A stretch of DNA of 64,000 bases from Promicromonospora sp. Populi (GCF_041081105.1 NZ_CP163528.1:3224001-3288000), one strand, 5' to 3'; numbered from the stretch's first letter, positions 53,369 through 62,746 are shown. Made by a program: numbers and translations. Notes: generated by a model not told the origin, from the letters alone.

Positions 53369-55962
53369 GACTGCTCCACGATCTCGTCGATCACCGTGCC
53401 GCCCAGCACCTGCACCACGAGCTGCACCCCGACCAGCCCGGCCGCCGCGATGTCCGGGTCGTCGGCGGACTGCTCGTCGTAGAACTCGGTCCCGTCGCCC
53501 GACGGCGCCGCCCCGGGGGCCCGGGCCGCCGAGGCCGCTGCCCGCGGCTCGTCGGAGGCGGCGGCCGCCTTTGCGCGGCGCTCGTTCGCCTGCCGCAGTG
53601 CCTCGCGAGCGCCGACGGCCCCCGACATCGGGGGCGTTGCCGGGGCGGCGGCCTCCTCCTCGTAGACGGGCTCGGGCTCAGGCAGGTCGTAGTCCGACGG
53701 CGGCTCGCTCGCGCTGGCGCCCGACAGCCAGGCCTCGTCCGCCGCGCTCGCGACTGACGGTGGCCGGGCGGTGGACCTCGACGGGTCCGGGCGGCCGACC
53801 TCGGGGCCGGTCGGTTCGGGACGTGATGGTTCGGGGCGCTCGGCGACCGCCACGCTCCCCTGGGCCACCACGCCCAGCCTGGCGGCATCCGCGGTGGACG
53901 CCGTGGCCGCTGTGCCCACCGCGGATGCCGTAGCCACGGGAACCGACGGCGCGGACACCGTGGCGCCGCCACCCGGCGGAGCCACGTCAGGCCAGTCCGG
54001 CTCGGGAGCGTCGGCGGGTGCAGGTGCCTCATGCCGTGGCTCGCCCGCAGACGCCGCCGGCCCGGCGCCGCCACCCAACGGGCCGCCACCCGGGGCGCCA
54101 CCGCCGCCGGACGGGCCCTCGTCGAGGGTTGCCTCGACCCGTACGCGGATGCCGAGCGTCTGGTAGACCGCCTCTTCAACAGCGCTCGTGTGCCGCGCGT
54201 TCGAGAACGCACGGGCCAGGCCAGGGGCCGCGAAGCCGAGCTTCAGCGTGCCCCCCTCGAGTGCTGAGACCTGTGCGTTCGGGCTGACGAGCGACCACGT
54301 CACACGAGCGGCGGCGAGGGCCCCGAGCACCTCCGGCCAGCGCCGTCGGACGGTCTCGGTGGTGATCTCGGCCTCGGCGCCCTGCGCGGCGACCGGGACG
54401 GCCGGAGCGGATGCCTCGGTCGCGGATGATGCAGCAGCCGCGTCGGGCCCTGACGGGGCGGCCGCTGATTTCGGCTCGACGGGCGCAGACTCGACCCGCG
54501 CGGCCGGCGCGGGTTCGCTCCGTACGGCAGGCGCAGCTCCAGCCGACGCGCCGGGAGCTGGCTCGTCGGCCGGCGCCTCGACCTCGGGTCCGCCCGGCGC
54601 CTCGGCCGCGGCAGACTCAGGAGCAACCTCCGCCGTCGGCCCGGACTCCCCGGCTGTCTTTCGCGCGCCGAGCGCCGCGCGCGCCGCGGCAGCCCCGGCG
54701 CGGCCACCCGTAGCCGACTCCTGAGCCGGCGCACGGCTCGGCGCACCGCCGCCGCCGCCCGCCCCGGACGCCACCGGCGCTCCGGACGCGACGATGCCGC
54801 CCCGTTCGAGGCGGTCGATACGCGCGGCGAAGCCAGCGACGCCGTCGTCGGCCCCGGGCAGGAGCAGGCGGGCACAGAGCAGCTCCAGGTGCAGGCGCGG
54901 TGACGTGGCGCCGGTCATCTCGGTGAGGGCCGCGTTCACGAGGTCCGCCGCACGGGACAGCTCCGCCACCCCGAGCCGCCCGGCCTGGGCGCGCATGCGT
55001 TCGAGCTGGTCGGTGGGTATGCCCCGCAGCACGGCGCTGGCGGCATCACCCGAGACGCCGATGACGATGAGGTCGCGCAACCGCTCCAGGACGTCCTCGA
55101 CGAACCGGCGCGGCTCGTGGCCCGTCGCGATGATCTGGTCGACCACCCGGAAGATCGAGCCGCCGTCGCGCGCGGCGAGCGCGTCCACGACGTCGTCCAG
55201 CAGGGTCGCGTGGGTGAAGCCGAGCAGACCCACGGAGAGGTCGTAGTCCACGACGCCGCCCGTGGCGCCGGCGATGAGCTGGTCCAGCACGGACAGGGAA
55301 TCGCGCACCGAACCGCCGCCCGCGCGCGTGACCAGCGGGAGCACACCCCCGCCCACCTCGATCCCCTCGGCGCTGGAGAGCTGCTCGAGGTAGGGCGACA
55401 GCACGTCCGGCGGCACGAGCCGGAACGGGTAGTGGTGCGTCCGGGACCGGATGGTGCCGATCACCTTCTCCGGCTCCGTCGTCGCGAAGATGAACTTGAT
55501 GTGCGGCGGCGGCTCCTCGACGATCTTCAGCAGCGCGTTGAAGCCCTGCGGCGTCACCATGTGCGCCTCGTCGAGGATGAAGATCTTGTACCGGTCGCGG
55601 GCCGGGGCGAACGTGGCGCGTTCGCGCAGGTCACGCGCGTCGTCGACACCGTTGTGCGACGCCGCGTCGATCTCCACCACGTCGAGCGACCCGCTACCCC
55701 CGCGGGCCAGCTCGACGCACGAGTGGCACTCGCCGCACGGGGTGTCGATCGGCGACTCGGGTGTGTTCTTCGCGCAGTTCAACGTCCGCGCGAGGATGCG
55801 CGCCGACGTCGTCTTGCCACAGCCCCTAGGACCGCTGAAGAGATAGGCGTGATTCACCCGCCCGCTGCGCAGGGCCTGCATGAGGGGGCCCGTGACGTGG
55901 TCTTGGCCGATCACCTCGGCGAACGTCTCGGGCCGGTAGCGGCGGTACAGGGCGGTGGTCAC
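53365..55962 (-). CDS. dnaX: DNA polymerase III subunit gamma/tau
   Basis: About 865 residues. TALYRRYRPETFAEVIGQDH starts the clamp-loader ATPase domain. SGPRGCGKTTSARILARTL is Walker A, CAKNTPESPIDTPCGECHSC binds zinc and FILDEAHMVTPQGFNALLK is Walker B. Domain III runs to about residue 370, then a long Ala/Pro/Glu-rich linker and a C-terminal tau-like region. GTG at 55962 starts the conserved N-terminus. The low-complexity linker is longer than in most bacteria, as is usual in actinobacteria. No frameshift motif for a short gamma is evident. Confidence 0.95.
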   Translation of the reverse strand: MTTALYRRYRPETFAEVIGQDHVTGPLMQALRSGRVNHAYLFSGPRGCGKTTSARILARTLNCAKNTPESPIDTPCGECHSCVELARGGSGSLDVVEIDAASHNGVDDARDLRERATFAPARDRYKIFILDEAHMVTPQGFNALLKIVEEPPPHIKFIFATTEPEKVIGTIRSRTHHYPFRLVPPDVLSPYLEQLSSAEGIEVGGGVLPLVTRAGGGSVRDSLSVLDQLIAGATGGVVDYDLSVGLLGFTHATLLDDVVDALAARDGGSIFRVVDQIIATGHEPRRFVEDVLERLRDLIVIGVSGDAASAVLRGIPTDQLERMRAQAGRLGVAELSRAADLVNAALTEMTGATSPRLHLELLCARLLLPGADDGVAGFAARIDRLERGGIVASGAPVASGAGGGGGAPSRAPAQESATGGRAGAAAARAALGARKTAGESGPTAEVAPESAAAEAPGGPEVEAPADEPAPGASAGAAPAVRSEPAPAARVESAPVEPKSAAAPSGPDAAAASSATEASAPAVPVAAQGAEAEITTETVRRRWPEVLGALAAARVTWSLVSPNAQVSALEGGTLKLGFAAPGLARAFSNARHTSAVEEAVYQTLGIRVRVEATLDEGPSGGGGAPGGGPLGGGAGPAASAGEPRHEAPAPADAPEPDWPDVAPPGGGATVSAPSVPVATASAVGTAATASTADAARLGVVAQGSVAVAERPEPSRPEPTGPEVGRPDPSRSTARPPSVASAADEAWLSGASASEPPSDYDLPEPEPVYEEEAAAPATPPMSGAVGAREALRQANERRAKAAAASDEPRAAASAARAPGAAPSGDGTEFYDEQSADDPDIAAAGLVGVQLVVQVLGGTVIDEIVEQS

Positions 55963-56035
55963 GCCAGCAACGATAGACGGCCTCACCGACACTCGGGAGA
56001 CGACCATCCACAGGTTAGGATTCGACTCGCAAATA

Positions 56036-56047
56036 GAACACATGTGC
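56036..56047 (+). promoter_or_regulatory. LexA-like box before the second DUF222/HNH gene
   Basis: TAGAAC, four bases, GTGCCA matches the mycobacterial SOS consensus TCGAAC-n4-GTTCGA at 9 of 12 positions (core coordinates given). Flanking bases are shared with the copy at 19496-19507, including ATA after the second half-site. Confidence 0.4.
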
Positions 56048-56092
56048 CATACGATGGATGCAGATCCCGAACCGAAGGAGAGGCGGCCAGAC

Positions 56093-57559
56093 ATGCAGAA
56101 CAGCAACCTTGCCCTGCGCTCCGTGCCGAGCCTGCCACCCGCCACCGACACCACCCACGACGACTCGGCATTGGCCCTCGGGGACGTCAGCGCGGAGCGG
56201 ATCGCAGCCCTGCACGGCTGGCTCCTCGCAGCGGCGAAGCCAGGGGACAACGCGGCTCGGGTCGACGCTCTGCGCGCCCTGGAAGAGGTCAAGGCCGCCT
56301 GCGTGGCGGTGCAGGCCCAGGTCCTGATCGAGCTGCAAGACGACGCCCTGCGAGCCGCGCGCGAGCACGCCGCGGACCCGTCAGGGCATCACGACTCGGC
56401 CGGGCGGCAGATCCCGGTCACTGTCAGGTCCGCCGAACGTGAGGCCACTGCCAGTGCGGCACAGCAGGCAGCCCGCGCACTGCGCCTGTCACCCAATCGC
56501 ACCCGAACCTTGCTCGGTGCAGCCCGCGTCTGGCACGAGGAGATGCCGCACACGCTGGCGGCACTGCGGGCGGGCCGGCTTTCCGAAGAGCGGGCGTTGC
56601 TGCTGGTCAAGGAGACTGCGTGCCTCACCCTGGAGGACCGCAGGCAGATCGACGCCGACCTGTGCGCAGACCCGGACACCCTGCGAGGGGTGGGCACTCG
56701 GCGGCTGGTTGGCCTGATCACCGACCGCGCCAACCAGATCGACCCTGCGGCACTGGTCAAGCGGGCCGCGAAGGCCACCAGCGAACGTTGCGTGACGATC
56801 CGGCCCGCCCCGGACACCATGTCGTACGTGACGGCGCTACTGCCCGTCGCACAAGGGGTGCAGGTCTACGCGGCGCTGAAGCTCGTCGCAGAGTCCGCTC
56901 GGTACACGGGCGGCGACGAACGGTCCACCGGCCAGATCATGGCCGACACCCTTGTCGAACGGGTCACGGGCCAAGAACACGCCGCGGACGTGCCGGTCAC
57001 GGTGAACCTCGTCGTGTCCGACGCGGCCCTGCTGGGCGGCGGGCACGAGCCCGCACTCATCCTGGACGCGACCGGCGCCGGACACGGCACAATTCCCGCA
57101 GCCATCGCACGCAACCTCACCGCCGGCGCCCTGGACCTCGGCGCCGCCTGGCTGCGAACCGTCTACGCGACCACTCAGGGCGACCTGATCGGCGCGACCA
57201 GCAAACGCCGGCTCTTCGCCGACGGGCTGGCCGACCTGCTGCGGATCAGGGACCAGGGCATCTGCCGCACCTCCTGGTGCGACGCCCCGATCCGCCACCT
57301 CGACCACATCCAGCCAGCAGCCAACGGCGGCGACACCAGCCTGGCCAACGGGCAAGGCCTCTGCGCTGCCTGCAACCAGGCCAAGGAGGCCCCAGGCTGG
57401 CGATCGGCCCCCGGAACCGACCCCGCCACCAGGCGGCACGTCGTCGTCACCACCACACCAACCGGGCACACGTACCGGTCGGTCGCTCCGCAACCCCCGA
57501 CGCCGGCCCACCCGAAATACAGCAACAGGGTCGCCTGGTTCGACCAGTACGCCGCGTGA
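56093..57559 (+). CDS. DUF222 / HNH endonuclease (13E12 repeat family), second copy
   Basis: About 488 residues. DUF222 occupies roughly residues 40-370, with VWHEEMPHTLAALRAGRLSE and STGQIMADTLVERVTGQE shared with the first copy. The HNH domain is CRTSWCDAPIRHLDHIQPAA, GGDTSLANGQGLCAACNQAKE and TGHTYRSVAP. The protein ends soon after the nuclease, without the repeats and basic tail of the first copy. Possible starts are ATG at 56042, 56054 and 56093; AAGGAG at 56075-56080 favours 56093. It appears to have displaced the end of the neighbouring membrane-protein gene. Confidence 0.9.
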   Translation: MQNSNLALRSVPSLPPATDTTHDDSALALGDVSAERIAALHGWLLAAAKPGDNAARVDALRALEEVKAACVAVQAQVLIELQDDALRAAREHAADPSGHHDSAGRQIPVTVRSAEREATASAAQQAARALRLSPNRTRTLLGAARVWHEEMPHTLAALRAGRLSEERALLLVKETACLTLEDRRQIDADLCADPDTLRGVGTRRLVGLITDRANQIDPAALVKRAAKATSERCVTIRPAPDTMSYVTALLPVAQGVQVYAALKLVAESARYTGGDERSTGQIMADTLVERVTGQEHAADVPVTVNLVVSDAALLGGGHEPALILDATGAGHGTIPAAIARNLTAGALDLGAAWLRTVYATTQGDLIGATSKRRLFADGLADLLRIRDQGICRTSWCDAPIRHLDHIQPAANGGDTSLANGQGLCAACNQAKEAPGWRSAPGTDPATRRHVVVTTTPTGHTYRSVAPQPPTPAHPKYSNRVAWFDQYAA

Positions 57560-57943
57560 CCGCGACGACCTCGCCTCGGTACCGCCACCGAACGCCTGAG
57601 CCTGCCGCTGCTGCAGCCGCACGCGCTGCTTCATGACAAGACCGGGGATGCCCACGGCGAGCAGGACCGGGATCGCCGCGACGATCCCGAACCAGATGAA
57701 GATTGCGAGGTAGCCGAGGGCACCGCTGCCTCCGCTACCTCCGCCCGCGTCCGCCTGCGCGAGGAGGACAAGGCTCGCCACGAACCCGACCACCACGAGG
57801 ACAGCGATGGCCGCCGCGACCCAGACGAGGATGTTTGCCCATCGCCGGTATCCGGCGCCGACCGCGAGGGCCTGCGGCGGCACGTACGCCTGGGGCGCAC
57901 CGAGCGGCTGGACGGGGTACTGGGTTGGCTGCTGGTCCGTCAT
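57560..57943 (-). pseudogene. Small membrane protein gene cut off by the DUF222/HNH gene
   Basis: From ATG at 57943 the frame reads MTDQQPTQYPVQPLGAPQAY, a Pro/Gln-rich arm, then two membrane helices (ANILVWVAAAIAVLVVVGF and YLAIFIWFGIVAAIPVLLAV). A basic, Gln-rich tail (RLQQRQAQAFGG) follows. There is no stop here: the frame continues antisense into the DUF222/HNH gene, to 56837, with sequence of coding-shadow character. The natural end seems to be lost at the junction near 57560-57600. It is separated from metI by 18 bases. Confidence 0.6.
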
Positions 57944-57961
57944 GCGACCCACCCTTGCACC

Positions 57962-58618
57962 TCATCGCCGCAGCGCCCGCCTCGCCAAGCCGTTGCCCAG
58001 CCACTGCACCGCCTGGACGATCACCACGATCAGCACCACGACGACGGCGGTAACCGCCCAGTCGTACTGCCGGTAGCCCTGCACGATCGCGAAGTCACCC
58101 AGCCCGCCCGCGCCCAGGTACCCGCCGATCGCGGACATGTCGAGCACACCGACGAACAGGAACGTGTAGCCCAGGATCAGGGGCGCGAGCGCCTCGGGAA
58201 CCAGCACGGTGCGCACGATCCGGAACGGTGACGCACCCATGGCTCGGGCCGCCTCGACCACACCGGGGTCGATCGAGACGAGGTTCTGCTCCACGAGCCG
58301 CGCGAAGACGAACGTCGCCATGAAGCACATCGCGAACGTGAACGCCTCGATGCCGATCGTCGAGCCGATGACGGCACGGGTCAGCGGGCCGAGCGCCACC
58401 AGGAAGATGATGAACGGTATGGGCCGCACCACGTTCACGGCGAGGTTCAGCACGGCGAACACAACCCGGTTCGCCAGCAGGTTTCCCGGCCGCGCCAGGT
58501 AGAGCCCGAGCCCGAGCGCGAGGCCCAGGAAGCCGCCCACCAGCAGGGTGATCAGCACCATGTACGCCGTCTGGCCCGCGGCTTCCCAGAGCAGCGGCGT
58601 CAGCAGGTCCCAGCTCAT
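57962..58618 (-). CDS. metI: Methionine ABC transporter permease
   Basis: The 218-residue permease has five membrane helices and the family EAA loop in VEAARAMGASPFRIVRTVLVPEALAPL. GYLGAGGLGDFAIVQGYRQYDW near the C-terminus is typical of MetI. It forms the membrane channel for MetN and MetQ. Its ATG overlaps the metN stop (ATGA). Some relatives carry other amino acids or D-methionine. Confidence 0.93.
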   Translation of the reverse strand: MSWDLLTPLLWEAAGQTAYMVLITLLVGGFLGLALGLGLYLARPGNLLANRVVFAVLNLAVNVVRPIPFIIFLVALGPLTRAVIGSTIGIEAFTFAMCFMATFVFARLVEQNLVSIDPGVVEAARAMGASPFRIVRTVLVPEALAPLILGYTFLFVGVLDMSAIGGYLGAGGLGDFAIVQGYRQYDWAVTAVVVVLIVVIVQAVQWLGNGLARRALRR

Positions 58619-59742
58619 AGCTCGTTCCCTTCCGTGTATCCGGTCGGTCCGCCGAACAGTCCCCCACCCAGCCGGAGGCTCACCTCGCGCGGGCGGGCTG
58701 CAGTCCCGTGGTCGTCCACCGCCGTGACGTCACGCAGTGCCGCCACCGCCGCCTCGACCGCAGCCGGATCGCCGACCAGCTCGACGGTCAGCGACCCGTA
58801 CGGCCGCTCGGCGACCTCGGTGATCCCGCCGAAGACGACGGTCCCGTCGACGCCGTGCTCGCGCAGGGTGCGCGTCAGCACCGCTGACGATCCGGCCACC
58901 TCGTCCACGCCCACCGTCACGATGTGCCCGGCGTGCCGGGCCCGCAGTCGCTTCAGCACCTCGGGCGAGGGACGGTCGCGCAGCGCGGTGGCGACGAACC
59001 GCCGGGTGATGTCGTGCGCTGGCGCGCTGAACACCTGATACGCCTCGCCCACCTCGACGACGCGCCCCCGGTCCATCACGGCGACCCGATGACAGATCGA
59101 GCGCACCACGTCCATCTCGTGCGTGATCACTACGACGGTGACGCCGAGCTCCCGGTTGACCCGCTGCAGCAGGTTCAGCACGTCGCGCGTGGTCTCGGGA
59201 TCAAGGGCCGACGTCGCCTCGTCCGCCAGCAGGATGCGCGGGTTCGTAGCAAGCGCCCGGGCGATGCCGACGCGCTGCTTCTGCCCGCCGGACAGCGCGG
59301 AGGGATGCACGCCCGCCTTGTCCGCGAGCCCGACGAAGTCGAGCAGCTCCGCTACCCGCGCCTCACGACGCGCACGGGTCCAGCCCGCGACTTCGAGCGG
59401 GTAGGCGACGTTCCCGGTCACGGTCCGGGAGGCAAGCAGGTTGAACTGCTGGAACACCATCCCGATCCCGGCTCGGACCGGCCGCAGCCGCGCCTCGGTC
59501 AGGGCGCCGAGGGCGACGCCGTCGACCACCACGTCGCCGCCAGTGGTGCGCTCGAGCGCGTTGATCAGGCGCACCAGGGTGGACTTGCCGGCACCCGACT
59601 GCCCGATCACGCCAAAGATCTCGCCCTCGCGGATGTCGAGGGTGACGTTGTCGACGGCGCGCACCTCGGCGCCTTTCCCGCGGCTCGGGAAGACCTTCGA
59701 GGCGCCGTCGAACCGGATGATGCTGCTGGTCGCCGCAGACAT
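58615..59742 (-). CDS. metN: Methionine ABC transporter ATP-binding protein
   Basis: About 375 residues. The ATPase domain has Walker A GQSGAGKSTLVR, LSGGQKQRVGIARAL and ILLADEATSALD. A C-terminal NIL domain (residues about 270-350), which binds methionine and limits transport, follows and ends in a short extra tail. It overlaps metQ by one base and metI by four, so the three form one operon. Confidence 0.95.
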   Translation of the reverse strand: MSAATSSIIRFDGASKVFPSRGKGAEVRAVDNVTLDIREGEIFGVIGQSGAGKSTLVRLINALERTTGGDVVVDGVALGALTEARLRPVRAGIGMVFQQFNLLASRTVTGNVAYPLEVAGWTRARREARVAELLDFVGLADKAGVHPSALSGGQKQRVGIARALATNPRILLADEATSALDPETTRDVLNLLQRVNRELGVTVVVITHEMDVVRSICHRVAVMDRGRVVEVGEAYQVFSAPAHDITRRFVATALRDRPSPEVLKRLRARHAGHIVTVGVDEVAGSSAVLTRTLREHGVDGTVVFGGITEVAERPYGSLTVELVGDPAAVEAAVAALRDVTAVDDHGTAARPREVSLRLGGGLFGGPTGYTEGNEL

Positions 59743-60626
59743 CAGGAGGCGTCCTCCTGGATGCCCGCCAGGATCTCCTGCAGCTCGGCAGCCGAGTTGT
59801 CCTTGATGACGCCGGTGCCGCCTGAGGCCTCGATCACGCCCTCCTCGACCTCCGGGGTGTGGTAGATCTCGACGAGCTGCTGAAACACCTCGTTGTCCGC
59901 ATCGGCCGCACGGGCGACCCACACGTTGATGTACGGCGCGGCGGCATCGGAGTCCGGGTCGTCCGAGAAGATCGCGTCCTCGGAGGTCAGGCCGGCGTCG
60001 CCCACGAAGTCGTTGTTGATGATCGAGGCGTCGACGTCCTGCAGGGCCAGTGCCGTCTGGGTGGCGTCGACCGGGGTAACGGTCACGCGAGACTCGTCCT
60101 CGAGCACGTCGGCGAGCGTCGAGAACGCGCTGCCGCCGTCGCGCAGCGTGACCAGACCGGCGTCCTGCAGCACGAGCAGCGCGCGGGCCTGGTTGGTGTC
60201 GTCGTTGGGGATGGCGATCTCGCCGCCGTCGGGGATGTCCTCGACGCTGTCGTGCGTCTGGGAGTAGAGGCCCAGCGGGTAGACGGCGGTGGCCGCGATC
60301 GGGGTGAGGTCCGACTCCGTGGCCGTGTTGTAGTTCGCGAGGAACTGCAGGTGCTGGAACTGGTTCAGGTCGAGGTCGCCGTCGGTCAGGCCCTGGTTGG
60401 GCAGCTGGTAGTCGCTGAAGTTCACCAGCTCGACCGTGATGCCCTCCTCCTCGGCCAGGTCGCTGAACGTGGTCCAGTAGTCGTCGCCGGAGTTGACGAC
60501 GCCGATGCGTACCGGGTCCTCGGCGGAACCGGTGGCCGGCGTGATCTCCTCGGCGCCGCAGGCGCTCAGGGCGAGCGTGGTGACGATCGCGAGGCCAGTG
60601 GCCAGGACAGGGGAGAAACGAGACAT
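59742..60626 (-). CDS. metQ: Methionine-binding lipoprotein
   Basis: The 294-residue protein has a lipoprotein signal (MSRFSPVLATGLAIVTTLAL, then SAC with the lipidated Cys). NFSDYQLPNQGLTDGDLDLNQFQHLQFL is the NlpA/MetQ signature. It captures methionine outside the membrane. The 253 bases to the SRP RNA hold a TATACC at about 60659-60664 (minus strand) that may be a -10; no SAM riboswitch is recognisable. Confidence 0.94.
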   Translation of the reverse strand: MSRFSPVLATGLAIVTTLALSACGAEEITPATGSAEDPVRIGVVNSGDDYWTTFSDLAEEEGITVELVNFSDYQLPNQGLTDGDLDLNQFQHLQFLANYNTATESDLTPIAATAVYPLGLYSQTHDSVEDIPDGGEIAIPNDDTNQARALLVLQDAGLVTLRDGGSAFSTLADVLEDESRVTVTPVDATQTALALQDVDASIINNDFVGDAGLTSEDAIFSDDPDSDAAAPYINVWVARAADADNEVFQQLVEIYHTPEVEEGVIEASGGTGVIKDNSAAELQEILAGIQEDAS

Positions 60627-60879
60627 GGGTGGTCCTCTCAGGGGCGCACGGGCGCGGGTATACCTGTGCTCAGGATGCGGGGAGCCGGCGTCTGGCGCAG
60701 GCCGGAGTACAACGGCTACAACGGCGGCGGGCCACGGCCATCAGCAACGTGGCGAGCTCGGGACTTCCGACATCGTGCGGCACTGCACGGCGTCGAGGCC
60801 AATCCCTTCGGGGAAATCCCACGATGCGGACGAAAATCCGTCCACATGGTGGCGGACCCGCGGAATCCCGGGAACTAAA

Positions 60880-60968
60880 GGACCCCTCGCACACCCACCA
60901 GAGCTCACTTACCCTTGCTGCCTTCCGGCCCTGGGGGAGTTCGGCGAGGTGGTGCCGCACGAGGGGTC
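60880..60968 (-). ncRNA. ffs: Signal recognition particle RNA, bacterial small type
   Basis: On the minus strand GACCCCTCG at the 5' end pairs with GAGGGGTCC at the 3' end, and the apical region GGCCGGAAGGCAGCAAGGGT has the conserved SRP GGAA loop and the A/C internal loop. The RNA binds Ffh to target membrane proteins. It lies next to tRNA-Ser, as is common in actinobacteria. TAGGCT upstream (near 60975-60980, minus strand) is a fair -10. Confidence 0.9.
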
Positions 60969-61145
60969 TGCCTTCAGCCTAACCGATCTCGGCGGCCCGG
61001 CCGAACCGCGTGGCGCCCGCTGTACGCGACCTCACAGCCCAGCCTCGGATTCCGATTCGTTGTCCGAGCACGGCGTCCGGTATCCTCGTCAGGCCGCGCC
61101 AGACTCCGGTCCGTGGTCGCGCGCCTGCCCTGTTGCAGGGCGCGA

Positions 61146-61230
61146 GGAGGATTCGCCTAGTGGCCTATGGCGCACGCTTGGAAAGCGTGTTGGGTTAACG
61201 CCCTCGGGGGTTCGAATCCCCCATCCTCCG
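61146..61230 (+). tRNA. tRNA-Ser (anticodon GGA)
   Basis: Acceptor GGAGGAT pairs with ATCCTCC. The anticodon stem CACGC/GCGTG encloses TTGGAAA with anticodon GGA (codons TCC/TCT). A long variable arm (TTGGGTTAACGCCCTC) and T-arm GGGGGTTCGAATCCCCC are present. The discriminator is G; CCA is not encoded. Confidence 0.96.
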
Positions 61231-61236
61231 CAGTGT

Positions 61237-61275
61237 GATGACGCGGGACATCGTTGATAGATTTCCCGCGTCATC
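61237..61275 (+). terminator. Terminator after tRNA-Ser
   Basis: GATGACGCGGGA (61237-61248) pairs perfectly with TCCCGCGTCATC (61264-61275), followed by GTTTAC. A second hairpin, GAGCCCGGCC/GGCCGGGTTC (61288-61310), lies just downstream and may stop the minus-strand operon. Confidence 0.75.
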
Positions 61276-61334
61276 GTTTACATCTGGGAGCCCGGCCATC
61301 GGCCGGGTTCTCGTTCGGCAGCTCAACGACTTCG

Positions 61335-61826
61335 TCAGCCGGACAGCCTCTCCACGCGTGCGTTCAGAGCGGCGCCGTGCCGGGAGTACTGCTTGCTGAG
61401 CTGGCCGAGTATCGGAATGAGTTCGGCAGCAGCAGCGCCGAAGAACTCCTCGGAGTCGGTGAGCTCGGTGGTGCCGTCCGGCTGAGGGGTGAGCACGAAC
61501 GAGTGCCTGCCGAGGATCGCGTCAAGCGATCCGCCTTCCCAGACCAGCCGACGGGGAGCCTGCACATCGACGATCCTCATCGTGACGTCCTGCCCGGCGG
61601 CGTCGTCGCCCGAGATGTGGCCCGGAACTTCCGCCCCGACCACGACCTGCTCGGGTTTCGCGTCGAGGGACAGAACCGGGTGCCACTGCGCGTACTGGTC
61701 GAACGCAACGAGCACGCGCCACACGTCTTGCGCCGGAGCGGAGATCCTGGTCACCGCGGTGACGACAGGGGCCTCGTTCATGATCGGCTCGTTTGTGGTG
61801 CCCTCGGTGCCGGTCTCGACGTTCAC
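61335..61826 (-). CDS. SRPBCC (polyketide-cyclase-like) family protein
   Basis: About 163 residues of the START/SRPBCC fold. VTAVTRISAPAQDVWRVLVA and FDQYAQWHPVLSLDAKPEQV are typical of the family's first strands, and RHSFVLTPQPDGTTELTDSE lies in the later sheet. These proteins bind hydrophobic ligands; many are of unknown role. A GTG start overlaps the quinone oxidoreductase stop, so it belongs to the HxlR-controlled operon. Confidence 0.82.
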   Translation of the reverse strand: MNVETGTEGTTNEPIMNEAPVVTAVTRISAPAQDVWRVLVAFDQYAQWHPVLSLDAKPEQVVVGAEVPGHISGDDAAGQDVTMRIVDVQAPRRLVWEGGSLDAILGRHSFVLTPQPDGTTELTDSEEFFGAAAAELIPILGQLSKQYSRHGAALNARVERLSG

Positions 61827-62746
61827 GGCACAAGTACGATCCGGCCGCGTTGGCCGCCTCGGGCAAGCTGGGCGTGGGCTTCAGCTGCCTGCGACAGGTG
61901 GTAGATCTGAGCAACCCGCGGGGTCAGTACGCCAACCTCGGCGAGCGCTGAGAGATACGACAGACGGGTCGCTTCGGGACCGGCAGTGGTGAGCCGCACC
62001 ACCACGCCTCGCTGCGACGGCGGCAGGATGTCACCCCGCACGCTCACGAAGATCCCGCCGTCGCGGACAGCCGCCAGCGAAGGGGCGCCCAGCGCCGCCG
62101 CGTCGAGGACGCCGTCCACGCCCTGCGGCACGAACCGGCGCACCGCCTCGCTCAGTTCCTCGTCACGTGACACGAACCAGGTGGCGCCCAGACTGCGGAG
62201 AAACTCCTCGTCCTCAGGCCGTCCCTGCGCGACGATCCGCACCCCGCGTGTCCGGGCCAACTCGACGGCGTAACCGCCAACGGCCCCGGCGGCGCCCGTA
62301 ACAAGCAAGCTGTCGCGGGGGCGTAGCGGGAGGTGGTCCAGGGCCAGCGAGGCGGTCATCGCGTTGAGCGGGATCGTCGCCGCGAGCGTCAGATCCATCC
62401 CCTCCGGCGCGGGGGCTATGGAGTTGAGGTTGGTCACAAGGTATTCGGCCTGGGCCTTCGTCGGACGGAACACGGGGGCATCGAACGCGATCACCGGTGT
62501 TCCGACCGTCAGGTCGACACCAGGGCCGACCGCGTCGATCGTCCCCGCAGCGTCCAGGCCGAGACCGGTGTAGTCGACCTCCTCCAAGGGTGTGAAGGCC
62601 CCCGTCCACACCGCGGCGTCGGCGGGATTGAGCGCGGAGGCCGCGACCTTGATGCGGACCTCGAAGGGACCCGGTTGCGGGAGGGGAACCTCCACGACCT
62701 CGACGGCCTCGGGTCCACCGATCTTCCTCACGACTGCTGCGCGCAT
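61823..62746 (-). CDS. NADP-dependent quinone oxidoreductase (MDR family)
   Basis: The 307-residue medium-chain dehydrogenase/reductase starts MRAAVVRKIGGPEAVEVVEV and has the SALNPADAAVWTGAF segment and the nucleotide loop LLVTGAAGAVGGYAVELAR. It lacks zinc-binding cysteines, as in quinone reductases. It probably reduces quinones or enals with NADPH, for detoxification. The HxlR-type gene upstream and shared upstream elements suggest induction by quinones or thiol stress, as for qor2 of Corynebacterium glutamicum. Confidence 0.88.
   Translation of the reverse strand: MRAAVVRKIGGPEAVEVVEVPLPQPGPFEVRIKVAASALNPADAAVWTGAFTPLEEVDYTGLGLDAAGTIDAVGPGVDLTVGTPVIAFDAPVFRPTKAQAEYLVTNLNSIAPAPEGMDLTLAATIPLNAMTASLALDHLPLRPRDSLLVTGAAGAVGGYAVELARTRGVRIVAQGRPEDEEFLRSLGATWFVSRDEELSEAVRRFVPQGVDGVLDAAALGAPSLAAVRDGGIFVSVRGDILPPSQRGVVVRLTTAGPEATRLSYLSALAEVGVLTPRVAQIYHLSQAAEAHAQLARGGQRGRIVLVP

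Noticed and set aside
56837..57540. C-terminal half of the small membrane protein frame as real coding sequence
   Set aside because: It lies antisense to the conserved DUF222/HNH domain and has the biased composition of a shadow frame.
60627..60879. SAM riboswitch upstream of metQ
   Set aside because: No SAM-I, SAM-II or SAM-IV core pattern is visible; only short GC hairpins and the adjacent SRP RNA end.
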